Positions 16,249-24,213 of a stretch of DNA of 51,480 nt are shown here, in pieces. Each line of letters begins with the position of its first letter. Position 1 is the first letter of the stretch. The position numbers and the translations under genes were made by a program. A model generated the notes under the pieces. It was not told the DNA's origin. It saw nothing but the letters and a program-made list of their open reading frames with translations, and searched no databases. The DNA comes from Luteimonas mephitis DSM 12574 (GTDB lineage Bacteria; Pseudomonadota; Gammaproteobacteria; Xanthomonadales; Xanthomonadaceae). The stretch lies in the NCBI RefSeq assembly GCF_000422305.1, contig NZ_AULN01000020.1:1-51480 (forward strand). Reading direction: 5' to 3'.

Positions 16249-18063
16249 TCAGTCGAGGAACTGCAGCCGCGCCAGCTCCGCATACAGCCCGTCCTGGGCC
16301 AGCAGTTCGTCGTGCGTGCCCTGGGCAACGATGCGGCCGTGGTCCATGACCACGATCCGGTCGGCCTTGAGCACGGTGGCCAGCCGATGCGCGATCACCA
16401 GCGTGGTGCGGCCTTCCATCAGCCGCTCCAGCGCCTGCTGCACGGCGCGCTCGCTCTGCGCGTCCAGCGCCGAGGTGGCCTCGTCGAGCAGCAGCACCGG
16501 CGCGTCCTTGAGCAGCGCGCGGGCGATGGCGATGCGCTGCTGCTGGCCGCCGGACAGGCGTGCGCCGCGTTCACCGAGCTGCTCGTCGTAGCCGTTGGGC
16601 AGCACCGACAAGAACTCGTGCGCCTCGGCGGAGCGCGCCGCGGCTTCGAGTTCGGCATCGCTGGCTTCCAGCCGGCCGTAGCGGATGTTGTCGCGCGCGC
16701 TGCTGGCGAAGATCGCCGGCTGCTGCGGCACCAGGGCAATGGCACCGCGCAGCTGCGCCGGGTCGAGCGTGCGGATGTCCACGCCATCGACCTCGATGCG
16801 CCCGCTCTGCGGATCGTGGAAGCGCAGCAGCATCGTGAAGACGGTGCTCTTGCCGGCACCGGACGGGCCGACCAGGGCCACGGTCTCGCCCGGCGCGACC
16901 TGCAGGCTGAAGTTCTCGAGCGCAGGCGCATCGGGCCGCGAGGGGTAGTGGAACGTGACGTCGTCGAAGCGCAGCGCGCCGTGCACCGGGGACGGCAGCG
17001 ATCGCGGCTGCGCCGGCGGGGCGATGACCGCGCGTTCGTCGAGCAGTTCGCCGATCCGGCCCATGCCGCCGGCGGCCTTCTGCAGTTCGTTCCAGGTTTC
17101 GGCGAGCGCGCCGACCGAGCCGCCGCCGAGCACCGCGTACAGCACGAACTGGCTGAGCGTGCCGACCGTGAGCCGGCCGTCGATCACGTCGTGCGCGCCC
17201 GACCACAGCACCAGCGTGACCGCGCCGAACACCAGCGAGATCGCCATCGCGGTGACCACGGCCTGCCAGCCGATGCGCCTGCGCGCGGTGGCCACCGACG
17301 CGGCGATGGCGGCGGCGAAGCGTCCGCGCTCGTAGGGCTCGCGCGCGTGCGCCTGCACGGTGGGAATCGCGCCGAGCGTTTCGGTGGCCAGCGAGTTGGC
17401 ATCGGCCACGCGGTCCTGGCTCTGCCGCGAGATCTTCCCCAGCCGGCGTCCGCCCAGTACCAGCGGCAGCACGCACAGCGGGATGCCGATCAGCGTGTAC
17501 ATGGCCAGCCGCGGGCTGGTGGCCATCATCATCGCCAGGCTGCCGATCACCATCACCACGCTGCGCAGCGCCACCGAGACGGTCGAACCGACCACGCTGC
17601 GCAGCAGTTCGGTGTCGGCGGTGAGGCGCGAGACCAGTTCACCGCTGCGGTTGCGCTCGAAGAACGCCTGGTCGAGGCCGACCAGGTGCGAATACAGCCG
17701 CTCGCGCAGGTCGGCCACCACGCGTTCGCCCAGCAGCGAGACGAAGAAGAAGCGCGCCGCGGTGGCGATCGCCAGCGCCAGCGCGACCGCGAACACCAGC
17801 GCGAAGGTGGCGTTGATGTTGCCGTCGCCGGAAAAGCCGTGGTCGATCATCCGCCGCACCACCAGCGGCAGGCTCAGGGTGGCGCTGCTGGATGCGGCCA
17901 ATGCGACCAACCACGCCACCAGCAGGCCCTTCTGGCGCATGACGAAGGGCCACAGCGCGCGCAGGCTGCCGAGACGGGGCTTCGGCTTGCCCGCCGCGTC
18001 CTGCCCTGCCTGGGAATGAGCCGTCGCGCCGGCGTCGGTATCGTGCTCTGGGATTTCAGCCAT
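16249..18063 (-). CDS. ABC exporter, fused membrane and ATPase domains (MsbA/multidrug type)
   Basis: A 604-residue half-transporter. Six transmembrane segments occupy about residues 35-330. The nucleotide-binding domain has Walker A GPSGAGKST near residue 398, the signature LSGGQQQRIAIARA near 501, Walker B VLLLDEATSALD near 520, and the switch His in LVIAHRLATVLKADRI. It should act as a homodimer exporting lipid or drug-like substrates; no lipid A gene lies beside it, so msbA itself is not claimed. Its ATG overlaps the stop of the upstream yigZ-like gene by one base. It is the last gene of a reverse-strand cluster that starts with the sigma factor at 20453. Confidence 0.9.
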   Translation of the reverse strand: MAEIPEHDTDAGATAHSQAGQDAAGKPKPRLGSLRALWPFVMRQKGLLVAWLVALAASSSATLSLPLVVRRMIDHGFSGDGNINATFALVFAVALALAIATAARFFFVSLLGERVVADLRERLYSHLVGLDQAFFERNRSGELVSRLTADTELLRSVVGSTVSVALRSVVMVIGSLAMMMATSPRLAMYTLIGIPLCVLPLVLGGRRLGKISRQSQDRVADANSLATETLGAIPTVQAHAREPYERGRFAAAIAASVATARRRIGWQAVVTAMAISLVFGAVTLVLWSGAHDVIDGRLTVGTLSQFVLYAVLGGGSVGALAETWNELQKAAGGMGRIGELLDERAVIAPPAQPRSLPSPVHGALRFDDVTFHYPSRPDAPALENFSLQVAPGETVALVGPSGAGKSTVFTMLLRFHDPQSGRIEVDGVDIRTLDPAQLRGAIALVPQQPAIFASSARDNIRYGRLEASDAELEAAARSAEAHEFLSVLPNGYDEQLGERGARLSGGQQQRIAIARALLKDAPVLLLDEATSALDAQSERAVQQALERLMEGRTTLVIAHRLATVLKADRIVVMDHGRIVAQGTHDELLAQDGLYAELARLQFLD

Positions 18064-18653
18064 CAGCCATTGTCGTCGAAACGCACCCGATTACGGGTGG
18101 CGTCGCGCAGGCGCAGTTTCAAGGCATCGACGCTGTCCTCCGGCAGCCGCAGCGTGAGGCGGACGCCGTGGGGATCGAAGGTTTCGGCGAGTTTCTCGGC
18201 GGAAAAGGCCGCGAACGCCGCGTGGACGCTGCCCAGGTCCTCGAACGGCGCGTGCAGGGCGATATCGCGCATCGCGACCAGCGCCACGCGTTCGGCGAGC
18301 CGCAGGCACTCGGCTGCGGCACCGCCGTAGGCGCGGACCAGCCCGCCGGCGCCGAGCTTGATGCCGCCGAACCAGCGCGTGACCACGACCACCACCCGGT
18401 CGATGCCCTGGCCATCGATGGCGGCGAGGATCGGGCGTCCGGCGGTACCGGCCGGTTCGCCGTCGTCGTTGGAGCGGTAGTCCTCGCCGATGCGCCAGGC
18501 CCAGCAGTTGTGGGTGGCGTCCGCGACCGAGGCCGCGGCCAGTGCGTGCATGGCCTGTTCGGCGCTTTCGACCGGGAAGGCGTTGGCGACGAAGCGGCTG
18601 TGCCTGACCTCGATCGCATGCGTAGCGGGTGCTGCCAGCGTGTGCAGGCTCAC
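18063..18653 (-). CDS. yigZ: YigZ/IMPACT-family protein (UPF0029)
   Basis: A 196-residue protein with the IMPACT N-terminal motif: RHSRFVANAFPV and the highly conserved DDGEPAGTAGRPILAAI, then VVTRWFGGIKLGAGGLVRAYG. In bacteria this family (YigZ/YvyE) is of uncertain function; eukaryotic IMPACT regulates the eIF2 kinase GCN2. The start is inferred to be GTG 18653, 10 bases after the stop of the anti-sigma gene, because no ATG precedes the conserved region in frame. The stop overlaps the ABC exporter start (TGATG), indicating coupled translation. The longer open frame upstream is a shadow of the anti-sigma gene. Confidence 0.87.
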   Translation of the reverse strand: MSLHTLAAPATHAIEVRHSRFVANAFPVESAEQAMHALAAASVADATHNCWAWRIGEDYRSNDDGEPAGTAGRPILAAIDGQGIDRVVVVVTRWFGGIKLGAGGLVRAYGGAAAECLRLAERVALVAMRDIALHAPFEDLGSVHAAFAAFSAEKLAETFDPHGVRLTLRLPEDSVDALKLRLRDATRNRVRFDDNG

Positions 18654-18663
18654 GGGGGCCTGG

Positions 18664-19872
18664 TCACTGGTGCAGCAGCGCGCGCAGGTCTTCGGGCAAA
18701 GGGGCCTTCGGATAGCGGCGCTGGTATTCGCGCAGGCTGTCGCGCGCGGCGTCGGGCCTGCCTTCGGCAACGAGTTGGCGCACGCGCTGCAGCCAGGCCT
18801 GCCGGACCTGCGGCGAATCGACCGATGCCGGCGGCTGGTCGTCGAGCGGCTGGTCGCCGGCGTCGTCATCGACCTCATCGCGTTCCGCGCCGGATGCATC
18901 AGTGGGTGCGTTGGCGACATCGATGCGATCGAGCGTGCTGGCATCGGCGGCGGCCGTCGCGCTGGCCGGCCTCGCCGGTTGCGCCGTGGCACCGGACGCA
19001 ACCTGCGCGGCGCGCGTGCGGCGTGCCGGTGGTTCCACCTGCATCGCCCGTTGCGCGCGCGCCGCCTGTTCCGCAGTCGCCGCGGCTGCCGCCCGGGACG
19101 CGCTGCCGGAGGCGGGCGCCTGGGGCACGACGATCGCCGCAGTTGCCGGGGCTGCCTGCGTGGCGGCCGCGGCGGACGGAGGAGGGACAGGCGCAGGCGG
19201 CGCGAGCTGCCGGATCTCCCGCGCCGGCGACGGAGTGTCCATCGGCGACGGCTCGTCGAAGACCACCGGCGGTTCCGCGGGAGCGGGCGCAGGCTTCGAT
19301 GCGAATGCCTTCGGTGCGGCCTGCGCACCGGCTTCGGCCGGCGCTTCCGCGAAGCGTTCGGCTGCTGGAGCCGACTCGTGCCGCGCTGCCGGCGCAGCGG
19401 GCGGCGGCGGTGCGACGCTGCCGGCCGCGCGCGCAGCCTCGTCCTCCACCGGTGCCGGCAGCGCCACCGGCGCGGGGGCGGGCATTGCCTCATCGCCGCG
19501 ATGCGGCGGTGGCACTTTGGCCGAAGCCGTTTCGGCAGGCACGCCCGTGGCCACGCGCGGCGCTTCGGAGTATTCGACATGGATGTCATCGACTGGCCGC
19601 AGCTGCCACGCCAGCCCGCCGACGATGACCAGGGTGGCGGCGGCGCCGAAGGCAACCGGCCAGCGCCGCTGCCTGCGTCGCGGCGTGGTCCGCGCGGCGG
19701 CGGCGGCCGAGGGCGCTTCGGCTGCGGCGCGGGCGGCCGCCAGGATGCGCGCATCGAGCGACGGTGACGGTTCGCCTTGCGGGCCGAGGCGGGACAGGCG
19801 CTGCGCCAGCGCGCGCTCCTCCGGCGTGAGCGCGTCGCGGCTTGTATCCGGGTGGCGGGATTCGGTGCTCAT
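18664..19872 (-). CDS. Membrane-anchored anti-sigma factor-like protein with long Ala/Pro-rich region
   Basis: A 402-residue protein. Its short cytosolic N-terminus (LTPEERALAQRLSRLGPQ) is followed by a single transmembrane segment at about residues 72-92 (WPVAFGAAATLVIVGGLAW). A very long Ala/Pro/Glu-rich low-complexity stretch runs from about 95 to 330. The C-terminus is a small helical TPR-like domain (VRQAWLQRVRQLVAEGRPDAARDSLREYQRRYP). There is no zinc-binding HxxxCxxC motif, so it is not a ZAS-type anti-sigma. The role is inferred from position: its ATG lies in the stop of an ECF sigma gene (ATGA overlap), the normal arrangement for a cognate anti-sigma. The repeat-rich spacer probably crosses the periplasm. 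Confidence 0.72.
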   Translation of the reverse strand: MSTESRHPDTSRDALTPEERALAQRLSRLGPQGEPSPSLDARILAAARAAAEAPSAAAAARTTPRRRQRRWPVAFGAAATLVIVGGLAWQLRPVDDIHVEYSEAPRVATGVPAETASAKVPPPHRGDEAMPAPAPVALPAPVEDEAARAAGSVAPPPPAAPAARHESAPAAERFAEAPAEAGAQAAPKAFASKPAPAPAEPPVVFDEPSPMDTPSPAREIRQLAPPAPVPPPSAAAATQAAPATAAIVVPQAPASGSASRAAAAATAEQAARAQRAMQVEPPARRTRAAQVASGATAQPARPASATAAADASTLDRIDVANAPTDASGAERDEVDDDAGDQPLDDQPPASVDSPQVRQAWLQRVRQLVAEGRPDAARDSLREYQRRYPKAPLPEDLRALLHQ

Positions 19873-20453
19873 CCGGCGTCTCCCAGGCGCGCGCGCAGCT
19901 TGTCCATCGCGTAGCGCAGGCGCGACTTCACCGTTTCCCGGCCAACGCCGGTGATGGCACCGATCTCTTCCAGGGTCAGTTCCTGTTCCAGCCGCAGCAT
20001 GATCACCTCGCGCTGCTCGTCGGGCAGTTCGTCGAGCGCCAGCTGCATGCCGCGACGCTGTTCGAACTCGGACAGCGTGCGTTCCGGAGTGTCGGGATCG
20101 GGGATGCGTGCGGTGCGTTCGTCGGCGTTCTCCGGCGCGGGCGGGCGGTACTGCTGGGCGCGCCAGTGGTCGGCGATGCGATTGTGGGCAATGCGGTAGA
20201 GCCAGCTGGCGAACGAAGCGTCCGGGGTCCAGCCGGCGCGCGCGGCAATCACGCGCTGCCAGATGTCCTGGAACAGGTCGTCGGCGAGCGCTCCGTCGCG
20301 CAGCTGGCCCAGCAGGAAGCGGTACAGGCGGGCGCGATGGCGTGCGTAGAGTTGCTCGAATGCGGCCATCCGCCCGGCCGCGTAGGCCAGCATCAGCGTC
20401 TCGTCGCTGGTGTCGTCGCTGGCATCGGCTTGCGGGGTGGCGACATCATTCAT
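19869..20453 (-). CDS. ECF-family RNA polymerase sigma factor
   Basis: A 194-residue sigma factor with the two ECF domains. Region 2 runs AFEQLYARHRARLYRFLLGQLRDGALADDLFQDIWQ, with the LFQDIW core-binding segment and ASFASWLYRIAHNRIADHWR for -10 recognition. Region 4 is ALDELPDEQREVIMLRLEQELTLEEIGAITGV followed by the recognition helix VGRETVKSRLRYAMDKLR. It directs RNA polymerase to envelope- or stress-type promoters. The first gene of a reverse-strand cluster, it overlaps the downstream anti-sigma gene by 4 bases. Its own promoter should lie in the gap up to 20655, shared with the GGDEF-EAL gene; no clear GAAC-type -35 was called there. Confidence 0.92.
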   Translation of the reverse strand: MNDVATPQADASDDTSDETLMLAYAAGRMAAFEQLYARHRARLYRFLLGQLRDGALADDLFQDIWQRVIAARAGWTPDASFASWLYRIAHNRIADHWRAQQYRPPAPENADERTARIPDPDTPERTLSEFEQRRGMQLALDELPDEQREVIMLRLEQELTLEEIGAITGVGRETVKSRLRYAMDKLRARLGDAG

Positions 20454-20654
20454 TGGCCGCAGGTTAAGCGTTGCCGCGACGCAGGAAAAGCCCGCGGCCG
20501 GGCGCGCCCCCGGCGGCACGCCCGGCCTGATCGCCACCATGCTCGCGTGGACACCGTTCATGCCCGAACCAAACGGCCATCGGCGCGCATCGGGGTTGCA
20601 GGTAATGGAAAAAACGCCCGTTATGTTCAATGATGGCGGCGGGGCAACAGTGGC

Positions 20655-23573
20655 TTGCGAAACTTGGCGCAGACAACGAGAACCACGGCGTCGGAAGATG
20701 GGGCTTCCGGCCTCGCCGAATTGCTGGTTGCAACGCTGCCGCCCGAATCCCGGCTCGCGGTGGCGTGGAGCGATGTCCGCATCGGCGGGGGGCTCTCGCA
20801 CGCCGGCGCCGCGTCGCACGCCCTGATTGCCCGCGCCCGGGATTCGCTCGAGCATTTCCTGCCCGGCGGCCACGATGCCGAGATCGTCGATGCCTGGAGC
20901 GATGCCGGTACGCGCATGGCCCTGGCGGCCGACCTCTCGCAGCCGCTGCCGCCCGGCCTGCACGCGGCGTGGCTCGAACTCGCGCGCCGCACCATCGGCG
21001 CCACGCTCACCGCTGCGCAGGCGCAGTCGCGGATCGAATCGCTGCAGAAGTCCGAGCGCCTGCAGCAGGCGCTGTACGAGATCGCCGACCTGGCCGGCTC
21101 CGGGCTGGAAATGCAGGACATGCTCGGGCGGATCCACGAAGTCGTCGGCGGGCTGATGCCGGCCGAGAACTTCTACATCGTGCTGTACGACGATGTCCGC
21201 GAGACGCTGCGGTTCCTGTATTTCGCCGACCAGCGCGACCCCTACGTCGCCGAGCCCGACGAGGAACTGGGCCTGGACGCGATGGGCAACAGCCTGACGG
21301 TGGCCTTGCTGCGGCACGGCCAGCCGATGTTCGGGCCGTCGGCGCGGATCCGTGAAGCGCTCGACGTGCCGCACGACCCGAGCCACGGCCCGGACAGCGC
21401 CGACTGGCTCGGCGTGCCGATGCGGCGCGAGGGCCGCGTCAGCGGCGCCATCGTCGTGCAGAGCTACCTCCAGGCCGCGCGCTACACCCACGAGGACCGC
21501 ACCCTGCTGGAATACGTGGCCCAGCACATCCTCACCGCGCTCGACCGCCGCCAGGCGCGCGAGCAGCTCGAGCGCCGCGTCGAGGAGCGCACCCGCGAAC
21601 TGCAGCAGGCCAACATGATCCTGCAGACCGAAATCGTCGAGCGCCAGCGCGCCGAGAAGCTGCAGCGGGCGCTGTACCGGATCACCGAGCTGTCGGTCAC
21701 CGCGGGCAGCCTGGAGCGCTTCTACGCCGATGTGCATTCGATCGTCGGCGAGCTGCTGTACGCGCGCAACTTCTACATCGCCCTGCTGTCAGGCGACGGC
21801 GAGCACATCGAGTTCCCGTACTCGGTCGACGAGCGCGACCGGAGCCGTGAATCCCGCCTCCTCGCCAAGGGCCTGACCGAGTACGTGCTGTCCACCGGCG
21901 AGCCGCTGCTGGCCGACCGCGCCACCATCGCCGACCTCGAGGCCAGCGGCACGGTGCGCAGTTTCGGCCCGCTGGCGCACTGCTGGCTCGGCGTGCCGCT
22001 CAAGCGCGAGGACATGGTGGTCGGCGTGATCGTGGTGCAGAGCTACACGTCCGAGGTGAGCTTCGAGGCGCGCGACCAGGCGCTGCTGACCTTCGTCGCC
22101 CACCACATCGACGGCGCGCTGGCGCGCAAGCGGGCGCAGGAGCACCTCAAGGCCGCGCACGCCGAACTGGAATTCCGCGTCGAGGCACGGACGCGCGAGC
22201 TGGAAAGCGCCAACCGCGAACTGCGCGCGCAGATCGGCGAGCGCGTGCGCGCCGAGCAGCAGCTCACCCACCTGGCGCGCCACGACGGCCTGACCGGGCT
22301 GCCCAACCGCGTCCTGCTGCTCGAACGGCTGGACGCCGCGATCGCGCGCATGGGCGACCCGCAGCGCGAGCGCTTCGTCGTGCTGTTCCTCGACCTGGAC
22401 CGCTTCAAGCTGGTCAACGACAGCGCCGGGCACGCGGCCGGCGACGAGATGCTGGTCGAGGCCGGCCGCCGCATTTCCGCCACGCTCGGAGAGAAGACGC
22501 TGGTCGCCAGGCTGGGCGGCGACGAGTTCGCGGTGCTGGTCGAGGAGGTCGGCGACCACGCTGCCGCCGAGGCGCTGGCCGCGGCGCTGCTGGCGGAGCT
22601 GGGCAAGCCGATGTGGATCGCCGGCCGCGAGCTGTTTCCCTCGGCCAGCATCGGCATCGCGCTGTGGGAGCCGCGCTACCGCCAGGGCGAGGACATGCTG
22701 CGCGACGCCGACGCCGCGATGTACCGCGCCAAGGCCCATGGGCGCGACCGCAGCGCGCTGTTCGACGAGGAGATGCGCGCCGAGGCCACGCGCCTGCTGG
22801 ACCTGGAGGCCGACCTGCGCCGAGCGATCCTCAACGACGCCTTCGAACCGCATTTCCAGCCCATCGTGCGGCTGGCCGATGGCGAAGTGGTGGGCCATGA
22901 GGCGCTGCTGCGCTGGAACCACGAACTGCACGGACCTCTGCCGCCGGGCGAGTTCATCGGCGTGGGCGAAGACAGCGGGCTGATCGAACAGGTCGACTGG
23001 CTGATGTACCGCCGCGTGTTCGACTGGATGACCCGGCACCACCGCGGCTATGTCTCGATCAACGTCTCGCCGCGCCACTTCCATTCCGAAACGTTCGCCG
23101 AGCGGCTGCTGCAGATGCTCGACGACGCCGGCGCCGATCCGCGCCGGCTGCGGATCGAAATCACCGAGGTCGCGCTGCTCGACGATGCGCCGCGCATCCT
23201 GCGCATGCTCAACGTGCTGCGGGGGCGTGGCGTGCTGGCGCTGCTGGACGATTTCGGCACCGGGTTCTCCGCGCTGTCGTACCTGCACCGGTTCCCGATC
23301 CAGGCGCTCAAGATCGACCAGAGCTTCGTCGCCGGCCTGGGCGGCGAAATGCACGCCGAAAGCCTGGCGCTGGTGCGCGCGATCCTTGCGCTCGCCGGGA
23401 CGCTGGGCATCGATGCGATCGGCGAGGGCATCGAGACCGTCGAGCAGCGCGACATCCTGCGCCAGCTGGGCTGCGAATACGGGCAGGGATTCCTTTATGG
23501 AAAGCCGTCGCCTGAGCTGCGTGGCAGCGATGGTGATGATGCGGAGCGGGAGTCGTCCCGCAAGTCGCGCTAG
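20655..23573 (+). CDS. GAF-GAF-GGDEF-EAL cyclic-di-GMP signalling protein
   Basis: A soluble protein of about 972 residues with no membrane segment. Two GAF-type sensor domains (around residues 140-290 and 340-490, both with the pattern ENFYIVLYDD / RNFYIALLSG) are separated by coiled coils (EQLERRVEERTRELQQAN and a second copy before the GGDEF). The diguanylate cyclase domain has an intact GGDEF near residue 620 in RLGGDEFAVLVEE. The phosphodiesterase domain has HEALLRW (748-754), ITEVALLDD, DDFGTGFSALSYL and ALKIDQSFV. Both catalytic sites look complete, so it could make and degrade c-di-GMP. The start codon is probably TTG at 20655, since no in-frame ATG precedes the conserved part; this is uncertain. 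It is divergent from the sigma gene. Confidence 0.9.
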   Translation: MRNLAQTTRTTASEDGASGLAELLVATLPPESRLAVAWSDVRIGGGLSHAGAASHALIARARDSLEHFLPGGHDAEIVDAWSDAGTRMALAADLSQPLPPGLHAAWLELARRTIGATLTAAQAQSRIESLQKSERLQQALYEIADLAGSGLEMQDMLGRIHEVVGGLMPAENFYIVLYDDVRETLRFLYFADQRDPYVAEPDEELGLDAMGNSLTVALLRHGQPMFGPSARIREALDVPHDPSHGPDSADWLGVPMRREGRVSGAIVVQSYLQAARYTHEDRTLLEYVAQHILTALDRRQAREQLERRVEERTRELQQANMILQTEIVERQRAEKLQRALYRITELSVTAGSLERFYADVHSIVGELLYARNFYIALLSGDGEHIEFPYSVDERDRSRESRLLAKGLTEYVLSTGEPLLADRATIADLEASGTVRSFGPLAHCWLGVPLKREDMVVGVIVVQSYTSEVSFEARDQALLTFVAHHIDGALARKRAQEHLKAAHAELEFRVEARTRELESANRELRAQIGERVRAEQQLTHLARHDGLTGLPNRVLLLERLDAAIARMGDPQRERFVVLFLDLDRFKLVNDSAGHAAGDEMLVEAGRRISATLGEKTLVARLGGDEFAVLVEEVGDHAAAEALAAALLAELGKPMWIAGRELFPSASIGIALWEPRYRQGEDMLRDADAAMYRAKAHGRDRSALFDEEMRAEATRLLDLEADLRRAILNDAFEPHFQPIVRLADGEVVGHEALLRWNHELHGPLPPGEFIGVGEDSGLIEQVDWLMYRRVFDWMTRHHRGYVSINVSPRHFHSETFAERLLQMLDDAGADPRRLRIEITEVALLDDAPRILRMLNVLRGRGVLALLDDFGTGFSALSYLHRFPIQALKIDQSFVAGLGGEMHAESLALVRAILALAGTLGIDAIGEGIETVEQRDILRQLGCEYGQGFLYGKPSPELRGSDGDDAERESSRKSR

Positions 23574-23803
23574 GGGTATGCCATTCCGCGGCCGGCGCGC
23601 GAGCCAGAGCCGGGAAAGGCGTGGGCAACTACGCTCTCGATCGTCATTCCCGCCAACGCGGGGTTTTCAACAGACGACCGTCTGGTCACCTAGTGGCCTG
23701 GATTGCAAGCGATTGGAGTCCACGGCTGCGATGTTTGCGGTGTGACGATGATTGTTTTTGCCCTGGAGCGAGAGCGTTTCGCGCCGTGACGGCGCGAGCC
23801 ACC

Positions 23804-23950
23804 TTTCTTTGCTTGTGCAAAGAAACGTGGCCCGAAGAAACACACCCCGCCTGCGCGCCCGGCGCTGCGCACCGGGTTCGCGGAGCCGGCGGGAATTTTC
23901 CGGGAGGGCATCCTGCCCTCGCGGAAAACGCCGCACATCCATGTGCGGCG
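23804..23950. repeat. Series of three long hairpins (TTTCTTTGC-type palindromic repeat)
   Basis: Three near-perfect inverted repeats in 150 bases: TTTCTTTGC-TTGT-GCAAAGAAA (23804-23825), TTTTCCG..GAGGGCA-TCC-TGCCCTC..CGGAAAA (23896-23928) and CGCCGCACAT-CC-ATGTGCGGCG (23929-23950). The first resembles a palindrome widely dispersed in Pseudomonas and xanthomonad genomes. Copy number in this genome is unknown from the window. Confidence 0.7.
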
Positions 23951-24046
23951 CCCCTGCGGGGTTTGGCCAGCCGTCTCCGCCGCTTCGGAGGGGCCCCGGA
24001 GGTCAAGGGCGAAGAGCAAGGCAACAACAGAAGCAAACAAACCTTG

Positions 24047-24120
24047 GTAGGAGCGGCTTCAGCCGCGAGCTGTTCGGAAGGAACGCGGCGAGATCAAAAG
24101 CTCGCGGCTGAAGCCGCTAC
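24047..24120. repeat. Inverted pair of GTAG-headed REP (SMAG-like) elements
   Basis: Two REP units face each other: GTAGGAGCGGCTTCAGCCGC starts at 24047 and its inverted mate ends GCGGCTGAAGCCGCTAC at 24120, with about 22 bases between the arms. Each unit has the GTAG head and internal hairpin (GCGGCT-TC-AGCCGC) of the Stenotrophomonas SMAG class, which is mobilised by RAYT transposases. The paired layout is that of a BIME-like unit. Confidence 0.85.
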
Positions 24121-24213
24121 CGCAACCACAGTGCGTAAGTCGGGGCCATGCCCCGACACCGTGTTCCCCATCACTCGGCCCCCGGCCGGCGCACCCCTTC
24201 GCCCGCCGATTCG

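Larger units (their letters stand above)
23574..24213 (+). other. 640-base gene-free, repeat-rich region
   Basis: Several overlapping open frames exist on both strands but none has a domain, a ribosome site or consistent codon use. The DNA is instead packed with inverted repeats: TCGCGCCG-TGA-CGGCGCGA near 23780, the series at 23804-23950, the REP pair at 24047-24120, and a perfect GTCGGGGC-CAT-GCCCCGAC at 24139-24157. The last may help end transcription of the reverse-strand VWA gene, whose stop is at 24214. Multicopy hairpin DNA of this kind is common between xanthomonad genes. Confidence 0.65.

Noticed and set aside
21789..23354. 521-codon reverse-strand open frame
   Set aside because: Antisense to the GGDEF-EAL gene, with no domain and a composition that mirrors the sense codons.
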